From positions 248,001 to 312,000 of the forward strand of contig NZ_JAGWDK010000001.1 of NCBI RefSeq assembly GCF_018398875.1: 64,000 nucleotides of DNA, given 5' to 3'. Positions 52,670-62,332 of this stretch are shown piece by piece. A program made the translations under genes and the position numbers. The notes beneath the pieces are model-generated. The model did no database searches. It saw only the letters and a list, made by a program, of their open reading frames with translations, and was not told the origin of the DNA. The stretch's first letter is position 1. Every line of letters starts with the position of its first letter. This DNA is from Bradyrhizobium sp. sGM-13. GTDB taxonomy: Bacteria > Pseudomonadota > Alphaproteobacteria > Rhizobiales > Xanthobacteraceae.

Positions 52670-53359
52670 TTACACGGACAGGAATTTCGAGACTTGCGCG
52701 GCATCGACGCTGTCGCGCGGCTCGTCGCGGACGATCTCGCCGTTCTCGATGACCAGCACGCGGTCGGCGATGTCGAGCGCAAAGCTCAACACCTGTTCGG
52801 AAACGACGATCGACAGGCCGCGCTCGTCGCGGATGCGCTTCAGGGTGCGCGCCATATCCTTGATGATCGACGGCTGGATACCCTCGGTCGGCTCGTCCAG
52901 CAGCAGCACTTTTGGCTTGGTGACGAGCGCGCGGGCGATCGCGAGTTGCTGCTGCTGTCCGCCGGAAAGATTGCCGCCGCGCCGGCCTTTCATCTCCAGC
53001 AGCACCGGGAACAATTCGTAGATGTCCTCGGGGACCTCCGAGCCGCCCGACACCACGAGGCCGGTCTCGATGTTCTCCTTCACCGTCATGGTGGAAAAGA
53101 TCATGCGGCCCTGTGGCACGTAGGCGAGGCCCTTGGCGACACGCTCGTAGCTCGGCAGCGTGCTGAGCTCGGCGCCTGCCATGCTCACCGATCCGCTCTT
53201 GGTCGGCACGATGCCCATCAGCGACTTCATCAGCGTGGTCTTGCCCATGCCGTTGCGGCCCATGATCGCGACGATCTCGTTGCGCGCGACCGACACGTTG
53301 AGGCCATGCAGAACTTCGCTCTGACCATAAGCGACGTGAAGATCCGAAATAGCCAGCAT
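52670..53359 (-). CDS. ABC transporter ATPase, LivF/UrtE-like
   Basis: A 229-residue ATPase with Walker A GRNGMGKTT, signature NLSGGQQQQLAIARAL, and Walker B VLLLDEPTEGIQPSI. The EGIQPSII pattern is typical of UrtE. With the UrtD-like subunit it energises import of urea or short-chain amides. It lies downstream of a palindromic element that separates it from the UrtD-like gene. Confidence 0.9.
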   Translation of the reverse strand: MLAISDLHVAYGQSEVLHGLNVSVARNEIVAIMGRNGMGKTTLMKSLMGIVPTKSGSVSMAGAELSTLPSYERVAKGLAYVPQGRMIFSTMTVKENIETGLVVSGGSEVPEDIYELFPVLLEMKGRRGGNLSGGQQQQLAIARALVTKPKVLLLDEPTEGIQPSIIKDMARTLKRIRDERGLSIVVSEQVLSFALDIADRVLVIENGEIVRDEPRDSVDAAQVSKFLSV

Positions 53360-53377
53360 GAGCGCTCCTTATTTGTT

Positions 53378-53425
53378 GCGCATGACCTTGTCCGGAAACC
53401 GGATGCCACTTTCCGGGATCATGCG

Positions 53426-53426
<1 letters not shown>
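53378..53426. repeat. Palindromic intergenic element between urtD-like and urtE-like genes
   Basis: GCGCATGACCTTGTCCGGAA ... TTTCCGGGATCATGCGC forms an imperfect inverted repeat of 49 bp with outer arms GCGCATGA/TCATGCGC. It occupies the whole gap after the UrtD-like stop. The same kind of element is scattered through bradyrhizobial genomes. It may tune expression inside the operon. Confidence 0.65.
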
Positions 53427-54181
<755 letters not shown>

Positions 54182-54192
54182 GATCTATCTCC

Positions 54193-54231
54193 TCATTTCG
54201 CCAGTGTGGCATCGGCAACCGAGGTGAGCAT
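54193..54231 (-). CDS. 12-residue open frame between urtC-like and urtD-like genes
   Basis: A mini-frame reading MLTSVADATLAK, with its own GAGGAGG ribosome site just upstream and its TGA directly beginning the TGAGGAG site of the UrtD-like gene. It may exist only to re-load ribosomes between the permease and the ATPase. Coding is supported by the ribosome site and position only. Confidence 0.3.
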   Translation of the reverse strand: MLTSVADATLAK

Positions 54232-54241
54232 GACGTCCTCC

Positions 54242-55387
54242 TCACTCTGCCGGCGCGCCGTCGGCGACCGAATTGCTGGTCCAGTCGCCGGACTTCTTCT
54301 TGATCGAGCTGACCAGGCGATCGATGCGCGACTGGACGTGATCCGCCCAGATGCCCGACAAGCCGTTCGGGAAGGCCAGCACGACCGCGATGAACAGCGC
54401 GCCGAGGCCGAACAACCAGAGCTGCGGGAAGGATTCCGAAAGGCCGGTCTTGGCAAAATTGACCAGCAGCGCACCCCACACCGCGCCGAAGATCGATGTC
54501 CGTCCGCCGACGGCGGTGTAGATCACCATTTCGATCGACGGCACGATGCCTACAAAGGACGGCGACATGAAACCGACATTGAGTGCAAACATCGCGCCCC
54601 CTATCGCGGCGAAGATCGCAGCCATGCAGAAGGCGAAAATCTTGAAATTGGCGACGCTGTAGCCCGAGAAGCGGACACGATCTTCCTGCTCGCGCATCGC
54701 AACCAGGATGCGGCCAAGCTTTGTCAGCCGGATGAACTGCGCGATGAGGATGCAGCCGAACAGCAGGAACACTTCAAAGAAGTATAAAACGACCTTGGCG
54801 TGGTCCGGTCTGATGTCCCATCCCTTCAGTGTACGCAGGTCGGTCATGCCGTTGATGCCGCCGGTATAACCCTGCTGCCCGACGATCAGAATGGTCAGGA
54901 TGGCGGCGACGGCCTGGGTGATGATCGCGAAATAGGTGCCGCCGACGCGGCGCTTGAACATCGCCGTGCCGATGATCAGGGCAAAGAGACCTGGGACCAG
55001 AATGATGGCGAGAACCGTGAAGGTGAGACTGTGGAATGGCTGCCAGAACAGCGGCAGCGCGGTGATCTGATTCCAATCCATGAAATCCGGAATGCCGGGC
55101 GTGGACTGGATCTTGGTGTTCTCCACGCTCGATGCCTCCAGCTTGAGGAACATCGCCATGCAGTACCCGCCGAGGCCGAAGAACACGCCCTGCCCCAGGC
55201 TCAGGATGCCGCCATATCCCCAGCACAGCACGAGGCCGATCGCGACAAAGGCGTAAGTCAGATATTTCGCGACCAGGTTGAGACGGAACACATCTAGCGA
55301 CAGCGGCAGGATCACGAACAGGACCAGACCCAGTGCAACGAAGCCGATAAGTTCGGAGCGATTGAAGAAGCGCGAGTTGATGATCAT
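54242..55387 (-). CDS. ABC transporter permease, LivM/UrtC-like
   Basis: A 381-residue permease with about nine hydrophobic segments. The conserved GYGGILSLGQGVFFGLGGYCMAM near 57-79 and the loop LGRILVAMREQEDRVRFSGY, which contacts the ATPases, are clear. The region QSTPGIPDFMDWNQITALPLFWQPF is typical of UrtC rather than of branched-chain amino-acid permeases. It works with the UrtB-like permease. Confidence 0.92.
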   Translation of the reverse strand: MIINSRFFNRSELIGFVALGLVLFVILPLSLDVFRLNLVAKYLTYAFVAIGLVLCWGYGGILSLGQGVFFGLGGYCMAMFLKLEASSVENTKIQSTPGIPDFMDWNQITALPLFWQPFHSLTFTVLAIILVPGLFALIIGTAMFKRRVGGTYFAIITQAVAAILTILIVGQQGYTGGINGMTDLRTLKGWDIRPDHAKVVLYFFEVFLLFGCILIAQFIRLTKLGRILVAMREQEDRVRFSGYSVANFKIFAFCMAAIFAAIGGAMFALNVGFMSPSFVGIVPSIEMVIYTAVGGRTSIFGAVWGALLVNFAKTGLSESFPQLWLFGLGALFIAVVLAFPNGLSGIWADHVQSRIDRLVSSIKKKSGDWTSNSVADGAPAE

Positions 55388-55405
55388 GACCGTGCTTTCT
55401 TGTTC

Positions 55406-56332
55406 TTACTTGCGAACCTTGAGGCTAAAGAGACCTTGCGGCCGCAGCATCAGGATTCCGACGACGGCGAGCAACGTGAGAACCTTGGCCATCGAGCCCG
55501 ACATGAAGAATTCGAGCGTCGATTGCGTTTGCGAGATCGAGAACGCCGACGCGATGGTGCCGAGCAGGCTCGCGGCGCCGCCAAACACGACAACCAGGAA
55601 CGTGTCGACAATGTAGAGCTGCCCGGAGGTCGGACCGGTCGAGCCGATCATGGTAAAAGCGCTTCCCGCTATCCCGGCGATCCCGCAACCAAGGCCGTAG
55701 GTGTAGCGATCGACTTTTTCGGTATTGATGCCGACGGCGCCGGCCATGATCCGGTTCTGCACGACCGCGCGGACCTGCCGGCCCCAGCGCGACTTGTAAA
55801 TGACGTACGCTACCGCGCACGTGATCGAAACGGTGAGACCCATCACGAAGATGCCGTTGATCGGCACCTCGATGCTGTCGGTCACCTTGAGCGAACCCAG
55901 CATCCACTGCGGCAGCTCGACGCCGACCTCGCGCGCCCCGAAGACGGAGCGATAGGCCTGCTGCAGTATGAGGCTGAGGCCCCATGTGGCGAGCAGCGTG
56001 TCGAGCGGGCGCTTGTAGAGATGACGGATCAGTCCCCACTCCACCAGCATACCGAGCGCGCCGGAGGCGAGGAAAGCCAGCATCATCGCGAGAAAGAAGT
56101 AGCCGCTGAAAAGACCTGGCAAATAGCTCTGGAACAGATTCGACGTCATCCAGGTGACGTAGGCTCCCAAGATCATGAACTCGCCATGCGCCATGTTGAT
56201 GACGCCCATCTGGCCGAAGATGATCGCAAGGCCGAGCGCCATCAGCACGTAGACGGAGAACAGGATCAGGCCCGCAAAACCCTGCATGACGAAGATGGAG
56301 CCAAGATCGCCAATCGAATAGTCGCCAAACAT
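55406..56332 (-). CDS. ABC transporter permease, LivH/UrtB-like
   Basis: A 308-residue permease with about eight hydrophobic segments; the ATG at 56332 (MFGDYSIGDLGSIFVM) follows GGAGAAG. The conserved ALGLAIIFGQMGVINMAHGEFMILGAYV and the coupling stretch RWGRQVRAVVQNRIMAGAVGI match UrtB. The longer frame from 56413 lacks a hydrophobic start and is rejected. Confidence 0.92.
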   Translation of the reverse strand: MFGDYSIGDLGSIFVMQGFAGLILFSVYVLMALGLAIIFGQMGVINMAHGEFMILGAYVTWMTSNLFQSYLPGLFSGYFFLAMMLAFLASGALGMLVEWGLIRHLYKRPLDTLLATWGLSLILQQAYRSVFGAREVGVELPQWMLGSLKVTDSIEVPINGIFVMGLTVSITCAVAYVIYKSRWGRQVRAVVQNRIMAGAVGINTEKVDRYTYGLGCGIAGIAGSAFTMIGSTGPTSGQLYIVDTFLVVVFGGAASLLGTIASAFSISQTQSTLEFFMSGSMAKVLTLLAVVGILMLRPQGLFSLKVRK

Positions 56333-56454
56333 CTGACTTCTCCGCCGGAGGAAGGTCCCGCGTCGCGAGAGAATTCGCGACGCGGGGTCGTGAAGCGCGG
56401 ATTGACGGTCCACGCCAGGGAGCGGTTGGAAAATTACGGGAAGGCTTCCCGCGC

Positions 56455-57714
56455 TTATTGGTAGCCTTTCGGGAACGGATCTGGCTCGATCAGATCGGCA
56501 GTCTCGAAGATCAGCTCGAATTGACCATCGAGCTTGGCGCGCCCGACGCGGGTCTTCGACCAGAGGTGATGGTTTTCATGGATGCGCACGTAGCCTTCAG
56601 GCGCCTCCTTGAATTCCACGCCGGGCGAAGCGGCCGCGATCTTATCGACGTCGAAGCTACCGGCCTTCTCGCAGGTCAGCTTCCACAGCCACGGGCCGAG
56701 ATAGCCGGCTTGCGTCACATCGCCGATAACGGTCTTCTCGCCCCACATCTTCTTGAAGGCGGGAACGAACGTCTTGTTGTTGGCATTGTCGAGCGACTGG
56801 AAGTACTTCATGCAGGCATAGGCGCCCGCGATGTTCTCGCCGCCGATGCCGTCGATTTCATCTTCGGTCACCGAAATCGTCAGCAGCGCCTGCTTCGACA
56901 GGTCGACGCCGGCCGCCTTGAGCTGCTTATAGAAGGCGACGTTCGAGCCGCCGACCACGTCGGTGAAGATGACGTCGGGCTTCGTCAGCTTGATCTTGTT
57001 GATCACCGAATTGAACTGGGTGCTGCCGAGCGCGTAGTATTCCTCGCCGACGACCTTGCCCTTCAGTATGTTCTCGACGTGCTTGCGCGCGATCTTGTTC
57101 GAGGTGCGCGGCCAGATGTAGTCCGAGCCGATGAAGAAGAACGATTTGGCGCCCTTCTCCTTGGCGATCCAGTTCAGGCCCGCGAGGATCTGCTGGGTCG
57201 CTTCCTGGCCGGTGTAAATGACGTTCTTGGACTGCTCGAGACCTTCATAGAAGGTCGGATAGTACAGCATGCCGTTGTACTGCTCGACGACCGGCAGCAC
57301 CGCCTTGCGCGATGCCGAGGTCCAGCAGCCCATGATCGCTGCGACCTTGTCGTTGACGAGAAGCTTCTTGGCCTTTTCCGCAAACGTCGGCCAGTCGCTG
57401 GCGCCGTCTTCCTGGATGAACTTGATCTTGCGCCCGAGCACGCCGCCGGCGGCGTTGATCTGTTCGATCGCGAGCTTTTCGGCCTGGATCGAGCCCGTCT
57501 CCGATATGGCCATCGTGCCGGTGGCCGAGTGCAGGATGCCGACGGTGACCTCCGTATCGGTGACCGCGAGCCCCGTGGTGTTGACGGTGGCGGTTGCGGG
57601 ACCTGCCCCGAATGAGGGCCGGGGAAGGATCGAAACGAGCGGCAGGGCCGCCGCGCCCATCAGCAGTTTGCGGCGAAGCGGAGACTGCAAGCCCTTGTTT
57701 GGTTCGTCTGACAT
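56455..57714 (-). CDS. ABC transporter substrate-binding protein, UrtA/FmdD-like
   Basis: A 419-residue receptor. The leader contains LRRKLLMGAAALPLVSILPRP, which resembles a twin-arginine signal. The mature domain has ILHSATGTMAISETG, the ligand-loop pattern of UrtA and amide receptors, and YYPTFYEGLEQSKNVIYTG. UrtA binds urea and FmdD-type receptors bind short amides. The operon's formamidase and amidase make amides at least as likely as urea. The ATG at 57714 is chosen; upstream sequence is the divergent promoter. Confidence 0.9.
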   Translation of the reverse strand: MSDEPNKGLQSPLRRKLLMGAAALPLVSILPRPSFGAGPATATVNTTGLAVTDTEVTVGILHSATGTMAISETGSIQAEKLAIEQINAAGGVLGRKIKFIQEDGASDWPTFAEKAKKLLVNDKVAAIMGCWTSASRKAVLPVVEQYNGMLYYPTFYEGLEQSKNVIYTGQEATQQILAGLNWIAKEKGAKSFFFIGSDYIWPRTSNKIARKHVENILKGKVVGEEYYALGSTQFNSVINKIKLTKPDVIFTDVVGGSNVAFYKQLKAAGVDLSKQALLTISVTEDEIDGIGGENIAGAYACMKYFQSLDNANNKTFVPAFKKMWGEKTVIGDVTQAGYLGPWLWKLTCEKAGSFDVDKIAAASPGVEFKEAPEGYVRIHENHHLWSKTRVGRAKLDGQFELIFETADLIEPDPFPKGYQ

Positions 57715-57771
57715 GAGCACCCCATTTTTTGTTCGAGAACGCTTATTGGTCAGGCGAGGATTGCCTAGAAT

Positions 57772-57784
57772 TGTGCACTGCACA
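57772..57784. promoter_or_regulatory. Palindromic site in the divergent promoter of the amide operon and the kinase gene
   Basis: TGTGCA-C-TGCACA is a perfect 13-bp palindrome. A related TTGCACC half-site lies about 30 bases further at 57806-57812. The 172-base gap (57715-57886) holds no gene and separates urtA-like (leftward) from the transporter-kinase (rightward). This is a reasonable operator for the LuxR-type regulator encoded at 61248, but binding is inferred. Confidence 0.5.
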
Positions 57785-57886
57785 GATACGTGGGATTGCG
57801 TATATTGCACCGCAAAATAGCGACGTAGGTTTTGGTACGGAGTTTGCTGGGCCAAGCGGGTCGGTCGAACTGGGCAGGAGCAGCGG

Positions 57887-60800
57887 GTGGCAGGGCGGCA
57901 GCGGATAGACCGCGTCAGGCGCCAATATAACCAATGGGTCGCCAACCAGACGCTGGAGGACTACGCGCTCCGCTTCACCGCCAAGAGCGCGAGGCGGTGG
58001 TCTGCCGCCCGCGTCGCCAATACCGCGCTCGGCGCGATCTCTTTTCTGGCGCTGGAGGCGATCGGCGGCACCATTACGCTCAATTACGGCGCGGCCAACG
58101 CCACATCAGCCATTCTTGTCGTCAGCGTCATCATCTTCCTCTGCGGCCTGCCGATCGCCTATCATGCCGCAAAATGCGGCATCGATATTGATCTGCTGAC
58201 CCGCGGCGCCGGCTTCGGCTATATCGGCTCCACCATCACCTCGCTGATCTACGCCTCCTTCACCTTCATTTTCTTCGCGATCGAGGCAGTTATCATGGCC
58301 GCGGCGCTCGAGATGTGCTTCGGCATCCCGCGCCCGATCGGCTATCTCATCAGCGCCGTCGTCATCATTCCGTTGGTGACCTACGGCATTACCCTGATCA
58401 GCCGCTTTCAATTGTGGACGCAGCCGATCTGGATCGTGCTTCACATCCTGCCCTTCGTGGCGATCGCCTACGCCAACCCGCAGTCGTTCACGGAGTGGCG
58501 CAAATTCGCAGGCGAGCATGGCGACGCCGGCGGCCATCTCGATCTGCTGCTGTTCGGCACCGCCGCGTCGGTGGTGTTTTCGCTGGTTGCACAGATCGGT
58601 GAGCAGGTCGACTTCCTGCGGTTTCTGCCGCGCGATCGCCGCACCTCGCGAACGTCATGGTGGATCGCGCTGCTCAGCGCTGGCCCCGGCTGGATCATTT
58701 TCGGTGCGCTCAAGCTGCTCCTGGGCTCGTTTCTCGCCTACTTCGCGCTGAGCCATGGCGTCTCCAGCGAGCACGCTGCCGAGCCGGCGCACATGTATCT
58801 CGAGGCCTTCCGCTACGTGCTGTCGCAGCCGGACATGGCGCTGGCGCTGACCGGCACCTTCGTCATTCTCTCGCAGATCAAGATCAATGTCACCAACGCC
58901 TATGCCGGCTCGATCGCCTGGTCGAACTTCTTCTCGCGACTGACCCACAGCCATCCCGGCCGTGTGGTGTGGCTCGTCTTCAACGTTCTGGTGGCGCTGC
59001 TGTTGATGGAAATCGGCGTCTACAAGGCGCTCGAGCAGACATTGGCGCTTTATTCCAACGTGGCGATTGCCTGGGTCGGCGCGCTGGTTGCCGATCTCGT
59101 CGTCAACAAGCCGCTCGGCTTGCGCCCGCAGCACATCGAGTTCAAGCGCGCGCATCTCTGCGATATCAACCCGGTCGGCGTCGGCGCGATGACGATCGCG
59201 ACCATCGTGTCGATTTCTGCCTTTTACGGCCTGTTCGGCCCGACGGCGAAAGCGCTCTCCGCCTTCGTGGCGCTCGCGGTTGCCTTCGTCACCGCGCCCC
59301 TGATCGCCTGGGCGACCGACGGCAAGTATTACATCGCGCGCAAGCCGAAGCGGAGCTGGCAGAACCTCGAATCGATCCAGTGCTGCATCTGCGAGCACTC
59401 GTTCGAGCCGGAGGACATGGCCTCCTGCCCGGCCTATGCCGGCCCGATCTGTTCGCTGTGCTGCTCACTCGATGCGCGCTGCCACGATCTCTGCAAGCCG
59501 CATGCGCGCGCCGGCGCTCAGGTCTCGAACATGCTCGGGAAACTGTTGCCGGAGGCTATCTACGCGCGGATCAATTCGCAGTTCGGGCACTATCTCGGCG
59601 TGTTCGCGGTCTCCGCGGGGCTGGTCGGGCTGACGCTGGGGCTGATCTACCTGCAGACCTCGGCGGCAATGCCCATCGAAAATTCTGCGCTGTCGGACGT
59701 GCTGTGGAAGGTGTTCTTCGCGCTCACCATCATCATCGGCGTGGTGGCATGGTTGTTCGTGCTGGCGCAACAGAGTCGCCGCGCGGCGGAAGCGGAGACG
59801 CGACGGCAGACCGCGCTCCTGATCCACGAGATCGACGCGCATAAGCGCACCGATGCCGAACTGCAGCGCGCCAAGGAAGTCGCGGAATCGGCAAACCTTG
59901 CCAAGAGCCGTTACGTGGTGGGATTGAGCCATGAACTGCGCTCGCCGCTGAATGCCATCTCAGGCTATGCGCAGTTGCTGGAGCAGGATTCCAACCTCCC
60001 CGCAAAGCCCCGCGACCAGGTGCGCGTGGTCCGGCGCAGCGCCGACCATTTGTCGGGACTGATCGACGGCATCCTCGATATCTCCAAAATCGAAGCAGGC
60101 CGGCTTTATCTGTCGCGCGACGAGGTCCGCCTGAGCGAATTTCTCGATCAGCTCGTCGGCATGTTTCGTGTTCAGGCCGCCGCCAAGGGCATCGACTTCA
60201 TCTTCAAGCGGCCCTCGGTGCTGCCGCTCGTCGTCTATGCCGATGAGAAGCGGCTGCGGCAGGTTCTGATCAACCTGCTCTCAAATGCACTGAAGTTCAC
60301 GCAGACCGGAAACGTCCAGTTCGTCGTGCATTACCGCAGTCCCGTTGCGGAGTTCGAGGTGATCGATACCGGACCCGGCATCCAGCCGGACGACCTCGAA
60401 CGTATCTTCGCACCGTTTGAGCGCGGCGCGCTCGGCGTCTCGCAGCCGCAGACCGGCACCGGGCTTGGGCTGACCATCAGCCGGCTCCTGGCCGGCGTAA
60501 TGGGCGGCGACATCAAGGTGACCAGCCAAGTCGGCAACGGCAGCACGTTTCGCGTGAAAATCCTGCTGTCGGAAGTGACCAATCCGACGCGGATCGCGCC
60601 GGTGGAGGCGCCGATCTTCGGCTATCACGGCCCCCGCAAGACGATCCTGATCACCGACGATGATCCGACCCACCGCGATCTCCTGCGCGAGGTGCTGACG
60701 CCGCTCGGATTCATTTTGCTCAGCGCGCCCGATGGACCCGGCTGTCTCGCGCTGGCGCAGCATTGCCGGCCGGATTTGTTTCTGCTCGACATCTCGATGG

Positions 60801-61258
60801 CCGGGATGGATGGCTGGACGGTGGCGGAAACGCTGCGCGCAAGCGGCCATCACCAGGCGCGTATCCTGATGGTGTCGGCGAGCGCGCTTGAAGCGCATGG
60901 CGCGCCGCTGGCGCAACCGTTCCACGACGGCTATCTGATGAAGCCGATCGATATCCCCAAGCTGCTCGAAACGATCCGGCAATTGCTCAAGCTCGAATGG
61001 CGGTATGAGGCAGGCGATGTCCCTGCCCCGCATTGGAGGCCGGAGACCGGCTCGCGGCCGCCAGTGAAACATGTCGAGGAACTGATCGGGCTCGGGCAAC
61101 TGGGCTACGTCCGCGCGATCCAGGTCAAGCTCGACGAGATCGGAGATGACTACCCCGAACATGCCGACTTCGTGTCGCAAATGCGCGCCTTGATCGACCG
61201 CTTCGATCTCGACCAGTACATGGCGACCCTGAAAGCCCTGCACAGCTATGATCATTGA
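57887..61258 (+). CDS. Hybrid histidine kinase with an N-terminal NCS1-type permease domain
   Basis: A 1123-residue protein from a GTG start behind AGGAG. Residues ~25-480 form a complete polytopic permease of the NCS1 nucleobase/hydantoin type (~12 helices; AARVANTALGAISFLALEAIGGTITL, RGAGFGYIGSTITSLIYASF). Residues ~499-547 are a cysteine cluster (CCIC, CPAY, CSLCC, CHDLC) that may bind metal. Two more hydrophobic helices (~565-630) precede a coiled coil, HisKA with His682 in SHELRSPLNAISGY, an ATPase domain (GTGLGLTISRLLAG), and a receiver (~919-1035) with Asp968. A helical tail has no obvious Hpt His. It likely senses a nitrogen compound and signals to the adjacent regulator. Confidence 0.88.
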   Translation: MAGRQRIDRVRRQYNQWVANQTLEDYALRFTAKSARRWSAARVANTALGAISFLALEAIGGTITLNYGAANATSAILVVSVIIFLCGLPIAYHAAKCGIDIDLLTRGAGFGYIGSTITSLIYASFTFIFFAIEAVIMAAALEMCFGIPRPIGYLISAVVIIPLVTYGITLISRFQLWTQPIWIVLHILPFVAIAYANPQSFTEWRKFAGEHGDAGGHLDLLLFGTAASVVFSLVAQIGEQVDFLRFLPRDRRTSRTSWWIALLSAGPGWIIFGALKLLLGSFLAYFALSHGVSSEHAAEPAHMYLEAFRYVLSQPDMALALTGTFVILSQIKINVTNAYAGSIAWSNFFSRLTHSHPGRVVWLVFNVLVALLLMEIGVYKALEQTLALYSNVAIAWVGALVADLVVNKPLGLRPQHIEFKRAHLCDINPVGVGAMTIATIVSISAFYGLFGPTAKALSAFVALAVAFVTAPLIAWATDGKYYIARKPKRSWQNLESIQCCICEHSFEPEDMASCPAYAGPICSLCCSLDARCHDLCKPHARAGAQVSNMLGKLLPEAIYARINSQFGHYLGVFAVSAGLVGLTLGLIYLQTSAAMPIENSALSDVLWKVFFALTIIIGVVAWLFVLAQQSRRAAEAETRRQTALLIHEIDAHKRTDAELQRAKEVAESANLAKSRYVVGLSHELRSPLNAISGYAQLLEQDSNLPAKPRDQVRVVRRSADHLSGLIDGILDISKIEAGRLYLSRDEVRLSEFLDQLVGMFRVQAAAKGIDFIFKRPSVLPLVVYADEKRLRQVLINLLSNALKFTQTGNVQFVVHYRSPVAEFEVIDTGPGIQPDDLERIFAPFERGALGVSQPQTGTGLGLTISRLLAGVMGGDIKVTSQVGNGSTFRVKILLSEVTNPTRIAPVEAPIFGYHGPRKTILITDDDPTHRDLLREVLTPLGFILLSAPDGPGCLALAQHCRPDLFLLDISMAGMDGWTVAETLRASGHHQARILMVSASALEAHGAPLAQPFHDGYLMKPIDIPKLLETIRQLLKLEWRYEAGDVPAPHWRPETGSRPPVKHVEELIGLGQLGYVRAIQVKLDEIGDDYPEHADFVSQMRALIDRFDLDQYMATLKALHSYDH

Positions 61259-62177
61259 ACCAAAAAAGCGCGACGTCGCCCTCGTCGTCGACGACTCGCC
61301 TGAGACGCTGCGGCTATTGACCGATGCGCTCGACGGCGCGGGCATGACCGTCATGGTCGCGCTCGACGGTGCGTCTGCGATGCGGATCGTCGACCAGATC
61401 ACGCCTGACATCGTGCTGCTCGACGCTGTGATGCCCGGCATGGATGGGTTCGAGACCTGCAGGCGGCTGAAGCGCGACGCGGGGCTCGAGCATGTTCCGA
61501 TCATCTTCATGACGGGGTTGGCCGAAACCGAACACATCGTACGCGGGCTGGAGGCCGGCGGCGTCGACTACGTGACAAAACCGATCGCGGTCGAGGAGAT
61601 GTTGGCGCGCATCCGCGTTCATCTCGCCAATGCCCGCCTGACCCAGAGCGCGCGCGCCGCGCTCGACGTCTCCGGCCGCTATCTGCTCGCCGTGAATGCC
61701 GCGGGCAAGATCATGTGGGCGACACCGCAGGCGCAGAAGCTGCTCTCCGACTCGCTCGCCGCCGACGGTGACGATAACGTTGTGCTGCCCGAGCCGATTC
61801 CGCAATGGCTCGATGAGGCGCGCAAGGGTAAAGCCGCGGCAAAGGCCGCGGCCATGCCGACGCGTCACGGCAACGAGCAGCTTCGCCTGCAGTATATGGG
61901 GAAGCTCGGCGCGAACGAATTCCTGCTGCGGCTGGCGAAAGATTCCGGCGCGGAAGCGCCAGTGGAGTTCTCCAGCGAGTTGGGGCTGACGACGCGCGAG
62001 GGCGAAGTGCTGTCATGGCTGTCCAAAGGCAAGACCAACCGCGATATCGCGCAGATTTTGGGACTCTCCCCCCGCACCGTCGACAAGCACCTCGAGCAGA
62101 TCTATTCCAAGCTCGGCGTCGAGAACCGCACCGCCGCGGCGGCGATCGCGGTGAATGCGAAAAACAGGAGGGGGTGA
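61248..62177 (+). CDS. LuxR-type response regulator
   Basis: A 309-residue regulator overlapping the kinase gene by 11 bases. The receiver (8-125) has VVDDSPE, the phospho-acceptor Asp in DIVLLDAVMPGMDG, and YVTKPIAVEE. A middle region (~140-235; SGRYLLAVNAAGKIMWATPQAQKLL) looks PAS-like. The C-terminal HTH (~245-305) is LTTREGEVLSWLSKGKTNRDIAQILGLSPRTVDKHL. It is the obvious partner of the transporter-kinase and a candidate activator of the divergent amide operon. Confidence 0.9.
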   Translation: MIIEPKKRDVALVVDDSPETLRLLTDALDGAGMTVMVALDGASAMRIVDQITPDIVLLDAVMPGMDGFETCRRLKRDAGLEHVPIIFMTGLAETEHIVRGLEAGGVDYVTKPIAVEEMLARIRVHLANARLTQSARAALDVSGRYLLAVNAAGKIMWATPQAQKLLSDSLAADGDDNVVLPEPIPQWLDEARKGKAAAKAAAMPTRHGNEQLRLQYMGKLGANEFLLRLAKDSGAEAPVEFSSELGLTTREGEVLSWLSKGKTNRDIAQILGLSPRTVDKHLEQIYSKLGVENRTAAAAIAVNAKNRRG

Positions 62178-62191
62178 AGGGCTGGCTGCCG

Positions 62192-62224
62192 CTCCCTCTC
62201 CCCGTTCTTCATCGCGAGAGGGAG
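62192..62224 (+). terminator. Hairpin after the response-regulator gene
   Basis: CTCCCTCTC ... GAGAGGGAG gives a perfect 9-bp stem with a 15-base loop, 15 bases past the stop codon. There is no T-run, so termination is only a guess. Confidence 0.4.
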
Positions 62225-62240
62225 GAGCGATCTCGCCCCA

Positions 62241-62324
62241 CGGTCATTGCGAGCACAGCAAGCAATCCATCGCTCCACAAGCGGAGACATGGATTGCTTC
62301 GTCGCTTCCCTCCTCGCAATAACG
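62241..62324. repeat. Palindromic intergenic repeat
   Basis: The unit opens CGGTCATTGCGAG and closes CTCGCAATAACG. Its inner arms AGCAATCCAT and ATGGATTGCT are inverted, so it can fold into a long hairpin. It fills the gap between the convergent regulator and nitrate reductase genes. The pattern is a familiar dispersed repeat of bradyrhizobia (recalled, not searched). Confidence 0.7.
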
Positions 62325-62332
62325 CGGAGAAA

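Noticed and set aside
55400..57615. Long plus-strand frames opposite the UrtA- and UrtB-like genes
   Set aside because: Both mirror well-conserved genes, are rich in Arg/Asp/His as expected of antisense reading, and match no known fold.
60281..61537. Minus-strand frame of 418 codons opposite the kinase and regulator genes
   Set aside because: It crosses two confirmed genes, and its composition is that of a shadow.
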